From positions 6,200,001-6,264,000 of the forward strand of contig NZ_CP067041.1 in assembly GCF_016599855.1 (NCBI RefSeq): a DNA stretch of 64,000 bases, in the 5' to 3' direction. How positions within the stretch are numbered: the stretch's first letter is position 1; each line of letters opens with the position of its first letter. Both the position numbers and the translations under genes were made by a program. This DNA is from Bradyrhizobium diazoefficiens (GTDB lineage Bacteria > Pseudomonadota > Alphaproteobacteria > Rhizobiales > Xanthobacteraceae). Under the pieces are notes generated by a model. It saw nothing but the letters and a program-made list of their open reading frames with translations. It did not search any database and was not told the DNA's origin. Below are positions 25,477 through 34,658 of this stretch, in pieces.

Positions 25477-27813
25477 TCACATCCGCTTGCCGCCGTTCTT
25501 CTCGGCTGCACGGCGCATCGCTTCGGCGAGCGCGCCGCCGCCGGAGGACTCCTGCTTGCGCGGCGCCGACGACGTCATATGGTTGGAGTTGCGCGTGCCA
25601 TTGTCGCGCTGCATGCCGGGGGCGTCCTTCTTGGCGCCAACTTCGTCGTCGAGGCGCAAGGTCAGTGAGATGCGCTTGCGGGCAACCTCGAAGTCCAGCA
25701 CCTTCACCTTGACGATGTCGCCGGGCTTCACGACCTCGCGCGGATCCTTGATGAAATTCCTGGACATCGCCGAGATGTGCACGAGTCCGTCCTGGTGCAC
25801 GCCGATGTCGACGAAAGCGCCGAACGCGGCGACGTTGGTCACGGTGCCCTCGAGGATCATGCCTTTCTGCAGGTGCTTGATCTCCTCGACGCCCTCCTTG
25901 AACACCGCGGCCTTGAACGCCGGACGCGGGTCGCGGCCGGGCTTTTCAAGCTCGCGCAGAATGTCGGTGACGGTCGGCAGACCGAAGGTCTCGTCGACGA
26001 AATCCTTCGGCTTTAGCCCGCGCACGATCTCGCTGCTGCCGATCAGCGCCTTGATGTCGCTCTTGGTGGCCGCGAGGATCCGGCGCACCACCGGATAGGC
26101 TTCCGGATGCACGCCGGAGGCATCGAGCGGATCCTCACCGCCGAGGATGCGCAGGAAGCCCGCGCACTGCTCGAACGCCTTCGGGCCGAGCCGCGGCACC
26201 TCCTTGAGCGCCTTGCGCGACTTGAACGGGCCGTTAGCGTCGCGATGCGCGACGATGCTCTGCGCAAGGCCGGAGCCGACGCCGGACACGCGGGCGAGCA
26301 GCGGCGCGGAGGCGGTGTTGACGTCGACGCCAACCGCGTTCACGCAGTCTTCGACCACGGCATCAAGCGACTTTGCGAGCTTGGCCTGGCCGAGGTCGTG
26401 CTGATACTGGCCGACGCCGATCGCCTTGGGCTCGATCTTGACGAGCTCGGCAAGCGGATCCTGCAGACGACGGGCAATCGAGACCGCGCCGCGTAGCGTG
26501 ACGTCGAGGCCTGGCAGCTCCTCCGAGGCGAAAGCCGAGGCCGAATAGACCGACGCGCCCGCTTCCGACACGACGATCTTGCTCATCTTCAGATCAGTGA
26601 GGCCCTTGACGAGATCGCCCGCCAGCTTGTCCGTTTCGCGCGAGGCGGTGCCGTTGCCGATCGCGATTAGCTCGACGCGGTGCTTGATCGCGAGCTTGCC
26701 GAGGATCGCGAGCGACTCGTTCCACTGCCGCTGCGGCTCGTGCGGATAGATCACGGCGGTATCGACCACCTTGCCGGTCGCATCTGTTACGGCGACCTTG
26801 ACGCCGGTGCGGTAGCCGGGATCGAGCCCCATGGTGACGCGGGTGCCGGCGGGCGCCGCCAGCAAGAGGTCTCGCAGGTTGGAGGCGAACACGCGGACAG
26901 CCTCGGTCTCGGCCGCATTCCACAGCCGCATGCGCAAATCGATGTTGAGATGCACCTGGATCTTGGTGCGCCAGGCCCAGCGCACGGTGTCGATCAGCCA
27001 GCGGTCGCCGGCGCGCTTGAGGTCGGCGATACCGAACCGCTTCATGATCTTCAGTTCATAGGCGCCCGGGACGCCCGCCGGCGGCACTTCGGCCTCGGCC
27101 TGAATCTGGAGATCGAGGATCTCCTCCTTCTCGCCGCGGAACATCGCGAGGATGCGATGCGACGGCAGCTTGGTCAGCGGCTCGGAGAAATCAAAATAGT
27201 CGGCGAACTTTTCGCCCTCGGCCTTCTTGCCGTCGCGCACCTTCGAGGCCATGCGCGCGTTGGTCCACATCTCCTCGCGCAACACGCCGATCAGATCGGC
27301 GTCTTCATCGAAGCGTTCGACCAGGATGGCACGGGCGCCGTCGAGCGCAGCCGCGGCATCCGCAACGCCCTTCTCAGCGTTGATGAAGCCTTCGGCGACG
27401 AGCTTGGGATCGTTGCCGGGCTCAGCCATGAGCTGATTGGCGAGCGGCTCGAGGCCGGCCTCCTTGGCGATCTCGGCCTTGGTGCGGCGCTTGGGCTTGA
27501 ACGGCAGATAGATGTCTTCGAGGCGCGCCTTGCTGTCGGCAGCCATGATCGAGGCTTCCAGCGCCGCATCGAGCTTACCCTGCTCGCGGACTGATTCGAG
27601 GATCGCCTTGCGGCGGTCTTCGAGTTCGCGCAAATAGCCCAGGCGCTCCTCCAGGGTGCGCAATTGCGCGTCGTCGAGCGCACCGGTCGCTTCCTTGCGG
27701 TAGCGCGCGATGAAGGGAACCGTGGCACCGCCGTCGAGCAGCGTCACCGCCGCCTCGACCTGCTCCGCCCGTACCCCAAGCTCCTGCGCAATTTTCTGGT
27801 TGATATTTGCCAC
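25477..27813 (-). CDS. tex: Tex-family RNA-binding transcription accessory protein
   Basis: A 778-residue Tex protein that binds nucleic acid and the elongating transcription machinery. Domains in order: N-terminal helical Tex region (about 1-190), YqgF-like RNase H fold (about 325-430, [18 protein letters not shown]), helix-hairpin-helix (about 480-560, [26 protein letters not shown]), and S1 RNA-binding domain (about 655-725, [31 protein letters not shown]). The start is a GTG at 27813 after GAGGAAATC. The tail is low-complexity. Its 5' side is a 406-base gap to the next gene, mostly filled by a palindromic element. Confidence 0.95.
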   Translation of the reverse strand: MANINQKIAQELGVRAEQVEAAVTLLDGGATVPFIARYRKEATGALDDAQLRTLEERLGYLRELEDRRKAILESVREQGKLDAALEASIMAADSKARLEDIYLPFKPKRRTKAEIAKEAGLEPLANQLMAEPGNDPKLVAEGFINAEKGVADAAAALDGARAILVERFDEDADLIGVLREEMWTNARMASKVRDGKKAEGEKFADYFDFSEPLTKLPSHRILAMFRGEKEEILDLQIQAEAEVPPAGVPGAYELKIMKRFGIADLKRAGDRWLIDTVRWAWRTKIQVHLNIDLRMRLWNAAETEAVRVFASNLRDLLLAAPAGTRVTMGLDPGYRTGVKVAVTDATGKVVDTAVIYPHEPQRQWNESLAILGKLAIKHRVELIAIGNGTASRETDKLAGDLVKGLTDLKMSKIVVSEAGASVYSASAFASEELPGLDVTLRGAVSIARRLQDPLAELVKIEPKAIGVGQYQHDLGQAKLAKSLDAVVEDCVNAVGVDVNTASAPLLARVSGVGSGLAQSIVAHRDANGPFKSRKALKEVPRLGPKAFEQCAGFLRILGGEDPLDASGVHPEAYPVVRRILAATKSDIKALIGSSEIVRGLKPKDFVDETFGLPTVTDILRELEKPGRDPRPAFKAAVFKEGVEEIKHLQKGMILEGTVTNVAAFGAFVDIGVHQDGLVHISAMSRNFIKDPREVVKPGDIVKVKVLDFEVARKRISLTLRLDDEVGAKKDAPGMQRDNGTRNSNHMTSSAPRKQESSGGGALAEAMRRAAEKNGGKRM

Positions 27814-28006
27814 GCGAGATTTCCTCTATATCCAAGCACGCGACGCAAACCGAAATTCCGGCCGCGGGACGCCGCTTATGGACCAACCAAGGTTGATTCA
27901 TCAAGGTGCGGCGCGCAACCGTCGACAGAGGATTTTTTGGTGAACAGATGCGATCTCGCCACAATCGTGGGGATGTCGCGGGTTCGTCGTCTTGCCACAC
28001 CACCGG

Positions 28007-28134
28007 TGTCCTCCTGGCGAAAGCCAGGACCCATACCGCGTGATGTATCGGTTGCGGTCGATATCAGTACCGAACGACGAGTCTTCGCCAAACGCCTCCC
28101 TGGGTAATGGGTCCCGGCTTTCGCCAGGACGACG
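28007..28134. repeat. palindromic intergenic element
   Basis: About 130 bases that begin with GTCCTCCTGGCGAAAGCCAG and end with the inverse CTTTCGCCAGGACGAC, with an inner inverted ACCCAT...ATGGGT. It occupies the centre of the 27814-28219 gap, in which no gene is seen. A small solo fragment of the same motif is at 57536-57561. Confidence 0.75.
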
Positions 28135-28219
28135 ATGGAGATTGCCGCAGCACCTTGACATCCATCCCCGCTTCCACGCTTGCTTGTTTCGCCGGACCAC
28201 CGAACTCTGAGGACCATCC

Positions 28220-29335
28220 ATGCGGACAATATCGGTCGGCGTTTTCAAGGTCGCCACCAAGGGCCCCGGCGACGTCTCCGGCCTCATGAGCATGATCGCC
28301 TCTGGCGCGATCGATCCGACCTCGATCCTGGCGATCCTTGGCAAGACCGAGGGCAATGGCGGCGTCAATGATTTCACTCGGGAATATGCCGTCGCCGCGC
28401 TGTGCACGGCCCTGGCGCAAAGGCTTCGTCTGACGCCGCATGAGGTCGAGCAGCGCATCGCCTTCGTGATGTCCGGCGGCACCGAGGGCGTGCTCAGCCC
28501 GCACATCACGGTGTTCACGCGCCAGGAAGTTACGAAGCCGCCGGCAGGCATCTCAGGCAAGCGCCTGAGCATCGGCGTGGCGCAGACGCGCGATTTCCTG
28601 GCCGAAGAGCTCGGCCGCGCCGCGCAGATCACCGAGACCGCCAAGGCGGTGAAGGATGCGATGGCGGATGCCGGCATCGCTGATCCTGCCGACGTCCATT
28701 TCGTCCAGATCAAGTGTCCGCTGCTGACCAGCGAGCGTGTCGAGGCAGCAAGCTCGCGCGGGCACAAGACGGCGACCATCAGCGCCTACAGCTCGATGGC
28801 CTATTCGCGCGGCGCCTCCGCGCTCGGCGTTGCAGTCGCGCTCGGTGAAATCGCCGCCGACATCAGCGACGGCGACGTGCTGCGGCGCTACGATCTGTTC
28901 TCGAAGGTCGCCTCGACCTCATCAGGAATCGAGCTGATGCACAACGTCGTCATCGTGCTCGGCAACTCCGAAAGCTCCGCGAGCGAATTCGAGATCGGGC
29001 ACGCCGTGATGGATGATGCCATCGATGCCGCGGCGGTGATGTCGGCATTGACGAGCGTTGGGCTTGATCTTGATCCTGGCACCACGTCGCAGCCGGGCCG
29101 CGAGCTCGTCAACATCTTCGCCAAGGCCGAGGCTTCGCCAAACGGCACCGTGCGCGGCTTCCGCCACACCATGCTGGAAGACACCGACATCAGCTCGACA
29201 CGCCACGCCCGTGCCGCCGTCGGTGGCCTGATCGCGGGCCTTGCCGGCACCGGCGCGGTCTATGTTTCCGGCGGCGCCGAGCATCAGGGGCCGGCGGGCG
29301 GCGGACCGGTTGCGGTGATCGCGCGGCTGTCCTAA
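28220..29335 (+). CDS. ring-opening amidohydrolase, cyanuric acid amidohydrolase family
   Basis: A 371-residue member of the small AtzD/TrzD/barbiturase family, which hydrolyses cyclic ureides such as cyanuric acid or barbiturate. The fold is three repeats, each giving one Lys and one Ser, and all are visible: Lys42 (LGKTEG)/Ser85 (MSGGTEG); Lys165 (QIKCP) with the STSSGIEL serines near 234; Lys302 (AKAEAS)/Ser350 (VSGGAEHQGPAGGG). The first pair falls at the AtzD numbering. Cyanurate is likely, given that bradyrhizobial members act on it, but barbiturate cannot be excluded by eye. An amidase gene follows 112 bases later. Confidence 0.88.
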   Translation: MRTISVGVFKVATKGPGDVSGLMSMIASGAIDPTSILAILGKTEGNGGVNDFTREYAVAALCTALAQRLRLTPHEVEQRIAFVMSGGTEGVLSPHITVFTRQEVTKPPAGISGKRLSIGVAQTRDFLAEELGRAAQITETAKAVKDAMADAGIADPADVHFVQIKCPLLTSERVEAASSRGHKTATISAYSSMAYSRGASALGVAVALGEIAADISDGDVLRRYDLFSKVASTSSGIELMHNVVIVLGNSESSASEFEIGHAVMDDAIDAAAVMSALTSVGLDLDPGTTSQPGRELVNIFAKAEASPNGTVRGFRHTMLEDTDISSTRHARAAVGGLIAGLAGTGAVYVSGGAEHQGPAGGGPVAVIARLS

Positions 29336-29447
29336 GCACGCCCCGACCTCTCCGCCCGGCGCAACCCTGCCCTTCGCGCCGGCTCAGTTGATTCACGCGG
29401 GCCCTTTGCGAAAAAGGTGACGCCGCACCCAAGGGGATTTTGACTTC

Positions 29448-30917
29448 ATGACTTTGCCGATGAGCTGGAACGAATGGGCGCAGCACGATGGCATTGGCCT
29501 CGCGGCGCGCGTCCGCAAGGGCGAGCTGACTGCAAAGGAACTGGCACGTCAGGCTGCAGCCGCCGTCGCCAAGGTCAATCCGACGCTGTCAGGCGTCGTC
29601 GAGCTGTTCGACGACGTGATCGCCGATCCTGCCAAGGACGGCGCCAACCTCGCCGGTCCGTTCGCCGGCCTGCCGTTCCTGATGAAGGATCTGGGTCCGA
29701 CCATGAAGGGCCGGCTGCAGGAGATGGGATCGCTGCTGATGCGCGGCAATCGCGCGAGCGCCGACACGTTCCTGACCGGCAAATTCCGCCAGGCGGGTCT
29801 CAACCTGATCGGACGCACCACGACGCCGGAATTCGGCGTGTGCAGCTCGGCCGACAATCCGGCGGTCTACGTCACCCGCAATCCCTGGAATACCGACTAC
29901 ACCACCTGTGGCTCATCGGCGGGCAGCGCCGCGATGGTCGCCGCCGGCGTGGTTCCGATCGCGCATGCGACCGACGGCGGCGGCTCGATCCGCATTCCCG
30001 CCGGCGTCAACGGCAATATCGGCCTGAAGGTCTCGCGCGGTGTGTTTTCGCTGGCGCCGCACATGTCCGACCTCACTGGCCTCGTCTCGATCCAGGGCTG
30101 CCAGTCGCGCACGGTGCGCGATACCGCGGCTTTCGTCGACCATGCCCGCGGGCCGGCGCCCGGCGAGTTCATGCCGTTCTGGACCACCGCGCAGCCCTAT
30201 TCCGAGATGATCAAGCGCGATCCATCGAAGCTTCGCATCGCGCTGTCGCACACCTGGGGCGACTACACCGCGACGCCCGAGATCGCTGCCGAACTGGAGA
30301 AGACCGGCCGCTTCCTCGAAGGCCTCGGCCATCACGTCGAGTACGCGTTGCCCGAACTCGATTTCCGCGCCGCCTTCGCAGCGCAGACCACCTGTTACAT
30401 CTCGAATTTTGCCGTGGTGATCTCCAACATGCTGGCCGCGCGCGGGCTGGAAAAGCCGCCGGAAGATCTGATCGAGCCCATGAACATCCGGATCTGGGAA
30501 GCCGGACGCCACACCAGCTTCGCCGATCGGGCGAAGATGCAGGCCGTGTTCAACACGACGTCGCGCGGCTTTGGCAGCTTCTTCGAGCATTGGGACGTGA
30601 TCCTGACGCCGATCACCGCGCTGCCGACGCCGAAGGTCGGCACCAAGGAATATCTCACCATCTCCGACAATCCCGATGTGCTCGACTGGTTCGGCAATCT
30701 CTGGCGCTTCTTCGCCTTCACGCCGCTCGCCAATCTCTGCGGCATACCGGCGATCTCGATGCCGCTGGCAAGCCAGCAGCATGACCTGCCGCTCGGCATC
30801 CAGGCCATCGCCAAGCAGGCCAATGACGGCCTGTTGCTGCAACTCGCCGCCCAGATCGAGCGCGCGCTCGACGGCAAGTGGAACGGCGGCAAGAAGCCGA
30901 AGGTGCATGTCGGCTGA
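29448..30917 (+). CDS. amidase signature family hydrolase
   Basis: A 489-residue amidase-signature enzyme with the Ser-cisSer-Lys triad: Lys in LPFLMKDLG, cis-Ser and nucleophile in the TTCGSSAGSAAMVAAG...TDGGGSIRIPAG region. It acts in the cytoplasm on an amide or ureide. Its position directly after a cyanurate-type ring-opening hydrolase suggests it handles a linear product (carboxybiuret/biuret-like), as AtzE/AtzF-type amidases do elsewhere. Generic amidase activity is equally compatible, since no other atz gene is present. Its ribosome site, AGGGGAT, is moderate. Confidence 0.88.
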   Translation: MTLPMSWNEWAQHDGIGLAARVRKGELTAKELARQAAAAVAKVNPTLSGVVELFDDVIADPAKDGANLAGPFAGLPFLMKDLGPTMKGRLQEMGSLLMRGNRASADTFLTGKFRQAGLNLIGRTTTPEFGVCSSADNPAVYVTRNPWNTDYTTCGSSAGSAAMVAAGVVPIAHATDGGGSIRIPAGVNGNIGLKVSRGVFSLAPHMSDLTGLVSIQGCQSRTVRDTAAFVDHARGPAPGEFMPFWTTAQPYSEMIKRDPSKLRIALSHTWGDYTATPEIAAELEKTGRFLEGLGHHVEYALPELDFRAAFAAQTTCYISNFAVVISNMLAARGLEKPPEDLIEPMNIRIWEAGRHTSFADRAKMQAVFNTTSRGFGSFFEHWDVILTPITALPTPKVGTKEYLTISDNPDVLDWFGNLWRFFAFTPLANLCGIPAISMPLASQQHDLPLGIQAIAKQANDGLLLQLAAQIERALDGKWNGGKKPKVHVG

Positions 30918-30959
30918 GCGTCGGCGATCACATTGAAATGCGATCGCCTTTCAAGAACC

Positions 30960-31277
30960 TCAATTCTTCACCGTCGGAATTTCCTCCGTCGGCTGCTGCT
31001 GTCCGAGCTTGAGCATTGCAAGCGCCTTGTCGAGCGCTTCGCGCAAGGCGAGCGCTGCGGCCGGGCTGCAGCGCAGATGCGCGGTCTGGACCACGTCGAC
31101 CCTGACGGCGGCTCCGACCGGCATCAAGAGGTTCGCGGCGAGCTCGATCTGAATCGCGCCGTTGTGATGGCCGAAGCAGGATGCACCGTCGAAATAGATG
31201 ATCGGCGCCCGCTCGGAGCTTGAATTGGAAATGGTGACGGGCCCCTGGTTGGCGGTGGGTATTTCGGGGTCGGTCAT
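30960..31277 (-). CDS. conserved hypothetical protein, 105 residues
   Basis: Small soluble protein with no family I recognise. The centre (RAPIIYFDGASCFGHHNGAIQIELAANLLMPV...VRVDVVQTAHLRCSPAAALALREALDKALAML) alternates beta strands with one C-terminal helix, and it holds a CFGHH cluster and one more Cys. It has a good AAGGAG ribosome site seven bases before the ATG. The DUF3467-like pattern (polar beta core, then helix) is a guess. It is tail to tail with the amidase gene and divergent from the thioesterase. Confidence 0.7.
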   Translation of the reverse strand: MTDPEIPTANQGPVTISNSSSERAPIIYFDGASCFGHHNGAIQIELAANLLMPVGAAVRVDVVQTAHLRCSPAAALALREALDKALAMLKLGQQQPTEEIPTVKN

Positions 31278-31427
31278 GGGCGCTCCTTGCCGATAGGTCG
31301 AACGAACGAAGCGCCCACCATCGTCGCTTCGGCCGGCTCTGTCGAGACCAAACCGGCCCTTGCAGGGCCGTGCGGGGTTACAATGCGGAGTTTTGCGCGT
31401 TGCGCGACACTAGTCTAAAACGTCGCC

Positions 31428-32336
31428 ATGCCTAGCTCATCGACCACGCTTCGGTTCGAGGAACTCGCCGAGGCCATCAAGGGCCGCCGTTCCGACTACG
31501 GCCATATCAGCGGGCTCCGGCTCGACCGGTTCGCGCCGGGCGAAGCCTGGTCGAGCCTGCCCTATCGCCCCGTCTTCGTCGGCGACACCGAGACCGGCGT
31601 ACTGCATGGCGGCGTCGTCACCGCGATGCTGGACGAGAGCTGCGGCATGGCCGTGCAGCTCGCGCTCGACGGCACCAGCGCGATTGCGACGCTCGATTTG
31701 CGCATCGACTACCAGAAGCCGGCAACGCCCGGCCTCGCCATCAAGGCGCATTCGATCTGCTACCGCACCACGCGCTCGATCGCCTTCGTGCGCTCCACGG
31801 CTTACCAGGAGTCCGAGGACGATCCGGTGGCGACCGCTACCGCCTGCTTCATGATCGGCGCCAACCGCATCAACATGCTCGCCGACCGCCGGATGGATTC
31901 GCGCAGCATCCCGACGCTGGAAGCGCCGGAGGATCCGGATGGCCCGTTCGCCAACAGCCCGTTCGCGCGCGCCGTCGGCATTCGCGTGAATGATGACGGC
32001 ACGCTGACGATGCCGTTCTCGCCAAAAATCATCGGCAATCCGATCCTGCCCGCCATCCATGGCGGCATGACCGGCGCCTTCCTCGAGACCACGGCGATTC
32101 TGGGCGTGCGGCGCGAGCTCGGGATCGCGACGCTGCCGAAGCCCATTGGGCTCACTGTCAACTATCTGCGCTCGGGCCGGGCGCTCGACACCATTGCCAA
32201 TGTCTCGATCGTGAAACAGGGCCGGCGTATCGTCGCCTTCGAGGCGAGGGCCTGGCAGGACGACCCGGACAAGCCGATCGCCTCCGCCTTCGGTCATTTC
32301 ATGCTGCGCCCGACGCCCGGGAACGACGAGGAATAG
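31428..32336 (+). CDS. double-hotdog PaaI-type thioesterase
   Basis: A 302-residue protein made of two hotdog folds. The first (about residues 15-150) has HGGVVTAMLDESCGMAVQLAL and LDLRIDYQKPATPG. The second (about 165-295) has AIHGGMTGAFLETTAILGVRRELG and GLTVNYLRSGRALD. Both halves keep the HGG motif of the PaaI/YbgC class. It should hydrolyse an acyl-CoA, but chain length is unknown. Single-domain family members dimerise, and here the pair is fused. No convincing ribosome site precedes the ATG. Confidence 0.82.
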   Translation: MPSSSTTLRFEELAEAIKGRRSDYGHISGLRLDRFAPGEAWSSLPYRPVFVGDTETGVLHGGVVTAMLDESCGMAVQLALDGTSAIATLDLRIDYQKPATPGLAIKAHSICYRTTRSIAFVRSTAYQESEDDPVATATACFMIGANRINMLADRRMDSRSIPTLEAPEDPDGPFANSPFARAVGIRVNDDGTLTMPFSPKIIGNPILPAIHGGMTGAFLETTAILGVRRELGIATLPKPIGLTVNYLRSGRALDTIANVSIVKQGRRIVAFEARAWQDDPDKPIASAFGHFMLRPTPGNDEE

Positions 32337-32362
32337 GCGTATTTTACTTGACGGAACGAGCC

Positions 32363-32390
32363 TGACGTCGAAGGCTTGACGTCGAAGGCT
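32363..32390. repeat. 14-base perfect tandem duplication
   Basis: TGACGTCGAAGGCT occurs twice back to back in the gap before the small membrane gene, probably a replication slip. Confidence 0.85.
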
Positions 32391-32430
32391 TGGGACTCAA
32401 CCATAGCGCATTCCCGCGAGAGGTATTGGG

Positions 32431-32796
32431 TTGCGGCATCCGATCGACATCATTGCCATGTTTGCTGCCATCTGGCTATTGGCCTCGATGGTGCTCGACG
32501 CGTTGACGCCGAAGGAGCTCACGGCGGTCATGATCGCCCTCGCGATCGGGCCCGCCGTGGTCATCACCGCCGTGGTCTACTATCTACGCTGCCCGCGCAC
32601 GGATTTCGCGGTGATATTCGCAGCGCTCTGGCTGATCTCCGACATCGCGATCGCCTTCGTCTCGCCGAAGGAGCTGCCGCATTTCCTGATCGCGCTCGGT
32701 TTCGTGCCGGCCGCATTGATCGGCATCGTGCTGCACTGGCAGCGCTTCCAGCGCCGCCACGAGCGATTGCCCGTGCCATCGGCAAAGCGGGGTTAG
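32431..32796 (+). CDS. four-helix membrane protein with internal duplication
   Basis: A 121-residue integral membrane protein. Two homologous units of about 50 residues can be lined up: IDIIAMFAAIWLLASMVLDA-PKEL-MIALAIGPAVVITAVV-YLR, and TDFAVIFAALWLISDIAIAF-PKEL-LIALGFVPAALIGIVL-WQR. Each gives two membrane helices with a PKEL loop between them. The start is a TTG at 32431 supported by GAGAGG about eight bases upstream. No function is recognised; small duplicated helix-pair proteins may be transporters or membrane chaperones. Confidence 0.75.
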   Translation: MRHPIDIIAMFAAIWLLASMVLDALTPKELTAVMIALAIGPAVVITAVVYYLRCPRTDFAVIFAALWLISDIAIAFVSPKELPHFLIALGFVPAALIGIVLHWQRFQRRHERLPVPSAKRG

Positions 32797-32878
32797 CGCG
32801 GCAGTCTCCCGATCCCACCGGCAGAGCAGACAGGATAACGCGTGACCGCGACGGCATCACGGCTTGTTTATTGGCGGC

Positions 32879-33511
32879 TCAAACTTTGGCAATCGCGCGA
32901 TCATACGCGGCGATCGTCGCCTTCGCGCGCGCGGCGACATCGGCGGCGGTCATGCCGGGCTTGTACAGGCTGGAGCCGAGCCCGAAGGCGGTGACGCCGC
33001 CCTTGATGTATTCGGCAAAATTCTGGTCGGAAACGCCGCCGACCGCGGCGATCATCACGCCCACGGGCAGCACCGCGCGGATCGCAGCAATGCCGGGCGC
33101 GCCGAGCACGCTGGCCGGAAAGAATTTCAGGCCGGATGCGCCGGAGCGCACCGCGAGCAGCGCTTCGGTCGGCGAGAACACGCCGGGCAGCGTCGCCATG
33201 CCGTGCTGATGCGCGCGCGCGAGCACTTGCGTATCGACATTCGGCGAGACCATCAGCTTGCCGCCGGAATCGTTGAGACGATCGACATCTGCGGCGGTCA
33301 GCACCGTGCCGGCGCCGATCAGCACACCGGCCGGCGCGAGCTTCGCGGCGGTGCCGATCGAGCGGAACGGGTCCGGCGAGTTCAGCGGGATTTCGATCGC
33401 GGTCATGCCGGCCTCGATCAGCACGCCGACCATGGCCTCGGTCTCCTCGGGCTTGACACCGCGCAAAATCGCGACCAGCGGACGCTTCATCGACGGAAAG
33501 GGAACGCTCAT
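32879..33511 (-). CDS. dgoA: 2-dehydro-3-deoxy-6-phosphogalactonate aldolase
   Basis: A 210-residue KDPG/KDPGal aldolase-family barrel that splits the phosphorylated sugar acid into pyruvate and glyceraldehyde 3-phosphate. The catalytic Glu is in AIEIPLNSPDPF and the Schiff-base Lys in GLKFFPAS. LNSPDP is the KDPGal-type form of this segment, and the kinase for that pathway lies immediately upstream (13-base gap), which settles the call over Eda. ATG 33511 was chosen because upstream in-frame codons run into the kinase gene. Confidence 0.93.
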   Translation of the reverse strand: MSVPFPSMKRPLVAILRGVKPEETEAMVGVLIEAGMTAIEIPLNSPDPFRSIGTAAKLAPAGVLIGAGTVLTAADVDRLNDSGGKLMVSPNVDTQVLARAHQHGMATLPGVFSPTEALLAVRSGASGLKFFPASVLGAPGIAAIRAVLPVGVMIAAVGGVSDQNFAEYIKGGVTAFGLGSSLYKPGMTAADVAARAKATIAAYDRAIAKV

Positions 33512-33524
33512 CTCAACAATCCTC

Positions 33525-34439
33525 TCATCTCGTCCAGATCGCTGCCGCGGCCATCGACAGGCCGCGGCGCACTGCTTCATCGGCATCAATCGGGTTCACG
33601 TTAGCCCCCAGCGCGCCGAAGGCCTGCCGGTACAACATCGCCAGCCGCCCCGAGGCAATCAGCGTGACGCCGGCTTCTGGCACGCTGCCGGAAAGGCCTG
33701 CCGCGAGCTCGACACCAATCAGCGTGCCCGACAGTGTCTCGCGCGCCGCGGCCGGCGAGCCGCCGAACAGCAGCTGGCGCGACCGCGCGCCGAACAGCAA
33801 ATTGGCGGCGAAGGCCGGCGCCTTGTAGGCGGCTTTGACCGCCGACTTGAAGCTCGCGACATCTTCGACATCGTCGGCGCCGGCGACCGCGAGCGACAAA
33901 ATCGTCTCGCGCGAGACGACGCTGAAGAGCTCGCCGGTCATGAAGGTGGAGAAATGCGCAACGGTGCCGTTCTTCACTCCCACCCATTTCGAATGCGTGC
34001 CGGGCATGCAGACCAGCGCCTCGCCCGCGGCATCGAGGCCGAGCGCGCCGAGCAATTGCGTCTCCTCGCCGCGCATCACGTCCGGCGCCCTGACGTCGCG
34101 CTGGGCGATGCCGGGCAGGATGCGGATGTCGCGCGCCTCGCCCGGCACGCGTGCCGCCTGTTTCAAGACCGCCGACAATGGCGCCGGCGTGTCGACATAG
34201 CCGGCCTCCACCCAGCCGGTCTTGGCGCCGGCCATGCCGCAAACGAGCACCGGCAGATGATGCGGCGCGGCGACCGCGGCAAGGTGCGATTGCAGCACGC
34301 CGGCGAAGCCAGACTTGGCCGCCGCCAGCATGCCCTCATCGGTGCGGCGTTCGGCCAGCACCTGGCCTGTGCGATCGACCAGCCAGATCCGGAAGCTGCT
34401 GGTGCCCCAGTCCACCGCGACAAAAGCGGGTTCGGTCAT
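33525..34439 (-). CDS. dgoK: 2-dehydro-3-deoxygalactonokinase
   Basis: A 304-residue sugar-acid kinase of the ASKHA superfamily. The phosphate-1 loop is VAVDWGTSSFRIWL, and the family-typical VCGMAGAKTGWVEAGYVDTP and MPGTHSKWVGV follow. It phosphorylates 2-dehydro-3-deoxy-galactonate for the aldolase encoded just downstream (De Ley-Doudoroff galactose pathway). ATG 34439 begins the conserved strand; the longer frame extends into the sigma-54 promoter region. The dehydratase and dehydrogenase for the upper pathway are not in the window. Confidence 0.93.
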   Translation of the reverse strand: MTEPAFVAVDWGTSSFRIWLVDRTGQVLAERRTDEGMLAAAKSGFAGVLQSHLAAVAAPHHLPVLVCGMAGAKTGWVEAGYVDTPAPLSAVLKQAARVPGEARDIRILPGIAQRDVRAPDVMRGEETQLLGALGLDAAGEALVCMPGTHSKWVGVKNGTVAHFSTFMTGELFSVVSRETILSLAVAGADDVEDVASFKSAVKAAYKAPAFAANLLFGARSRQLLFGGSPAAARETLSGTLIGVELAAGLSGSVPEAGVTLIASGRLAMLYRQAFGALGANVNPIDADEAVRRGLSMAAAAIWTR

Positions 34440-34472
34440 TTCGAATCGTATCCTCGTCTCACGGCTAAGATG

Positions 34473-34494
34473 CCGTCTCGCGACAATGAGACGG
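34473..34494. promoter_or_regulatory. candidate upstream activator site
   Basis: Palindrome CCGTCTC (34473-34479), 8-base spacer, GAGACGG (34488-34494). Another CGTCTC half-site lies at 34455-34460. The palindrome is centred about 95 bases before the -24 element, the usual distance for a sigma-54 activator, and an activator gene lies at 36375-38225. Confidence 0.6.
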
Positions 34495-34577
34495 GCACAC
34501 CGCAAATCTGCCCCGGGATATCGACAATTGCCGCCCCAAACCAGCGTTTTCTCGCCGGTCTGAGGCGCCCGCCGCGC

Positions 34578-34593
34578 TGGCACACCGCTTGCT
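34578..34593 (+). promoter_or_regulatory. sigma-54 (RpoN) promoter
   Basis: TGGCAC at 34578-34583 and TTGCT at 34589-34593 give the invariant GG-N10-GC (GG 34579-34580, GC 34591-34592). It faces the monooxygenase gene, and the expected transcript start, about 34604, leaves a 55-base leader before the ATG at 34659. Confidence 0.8.
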
Positions 34594-34658
34594 GAAGCAG
34601 GTCCTGTTCACGTCCTGGAACGCGCAACAAGACGCGTCAACATCAGATGAGGAAACCC

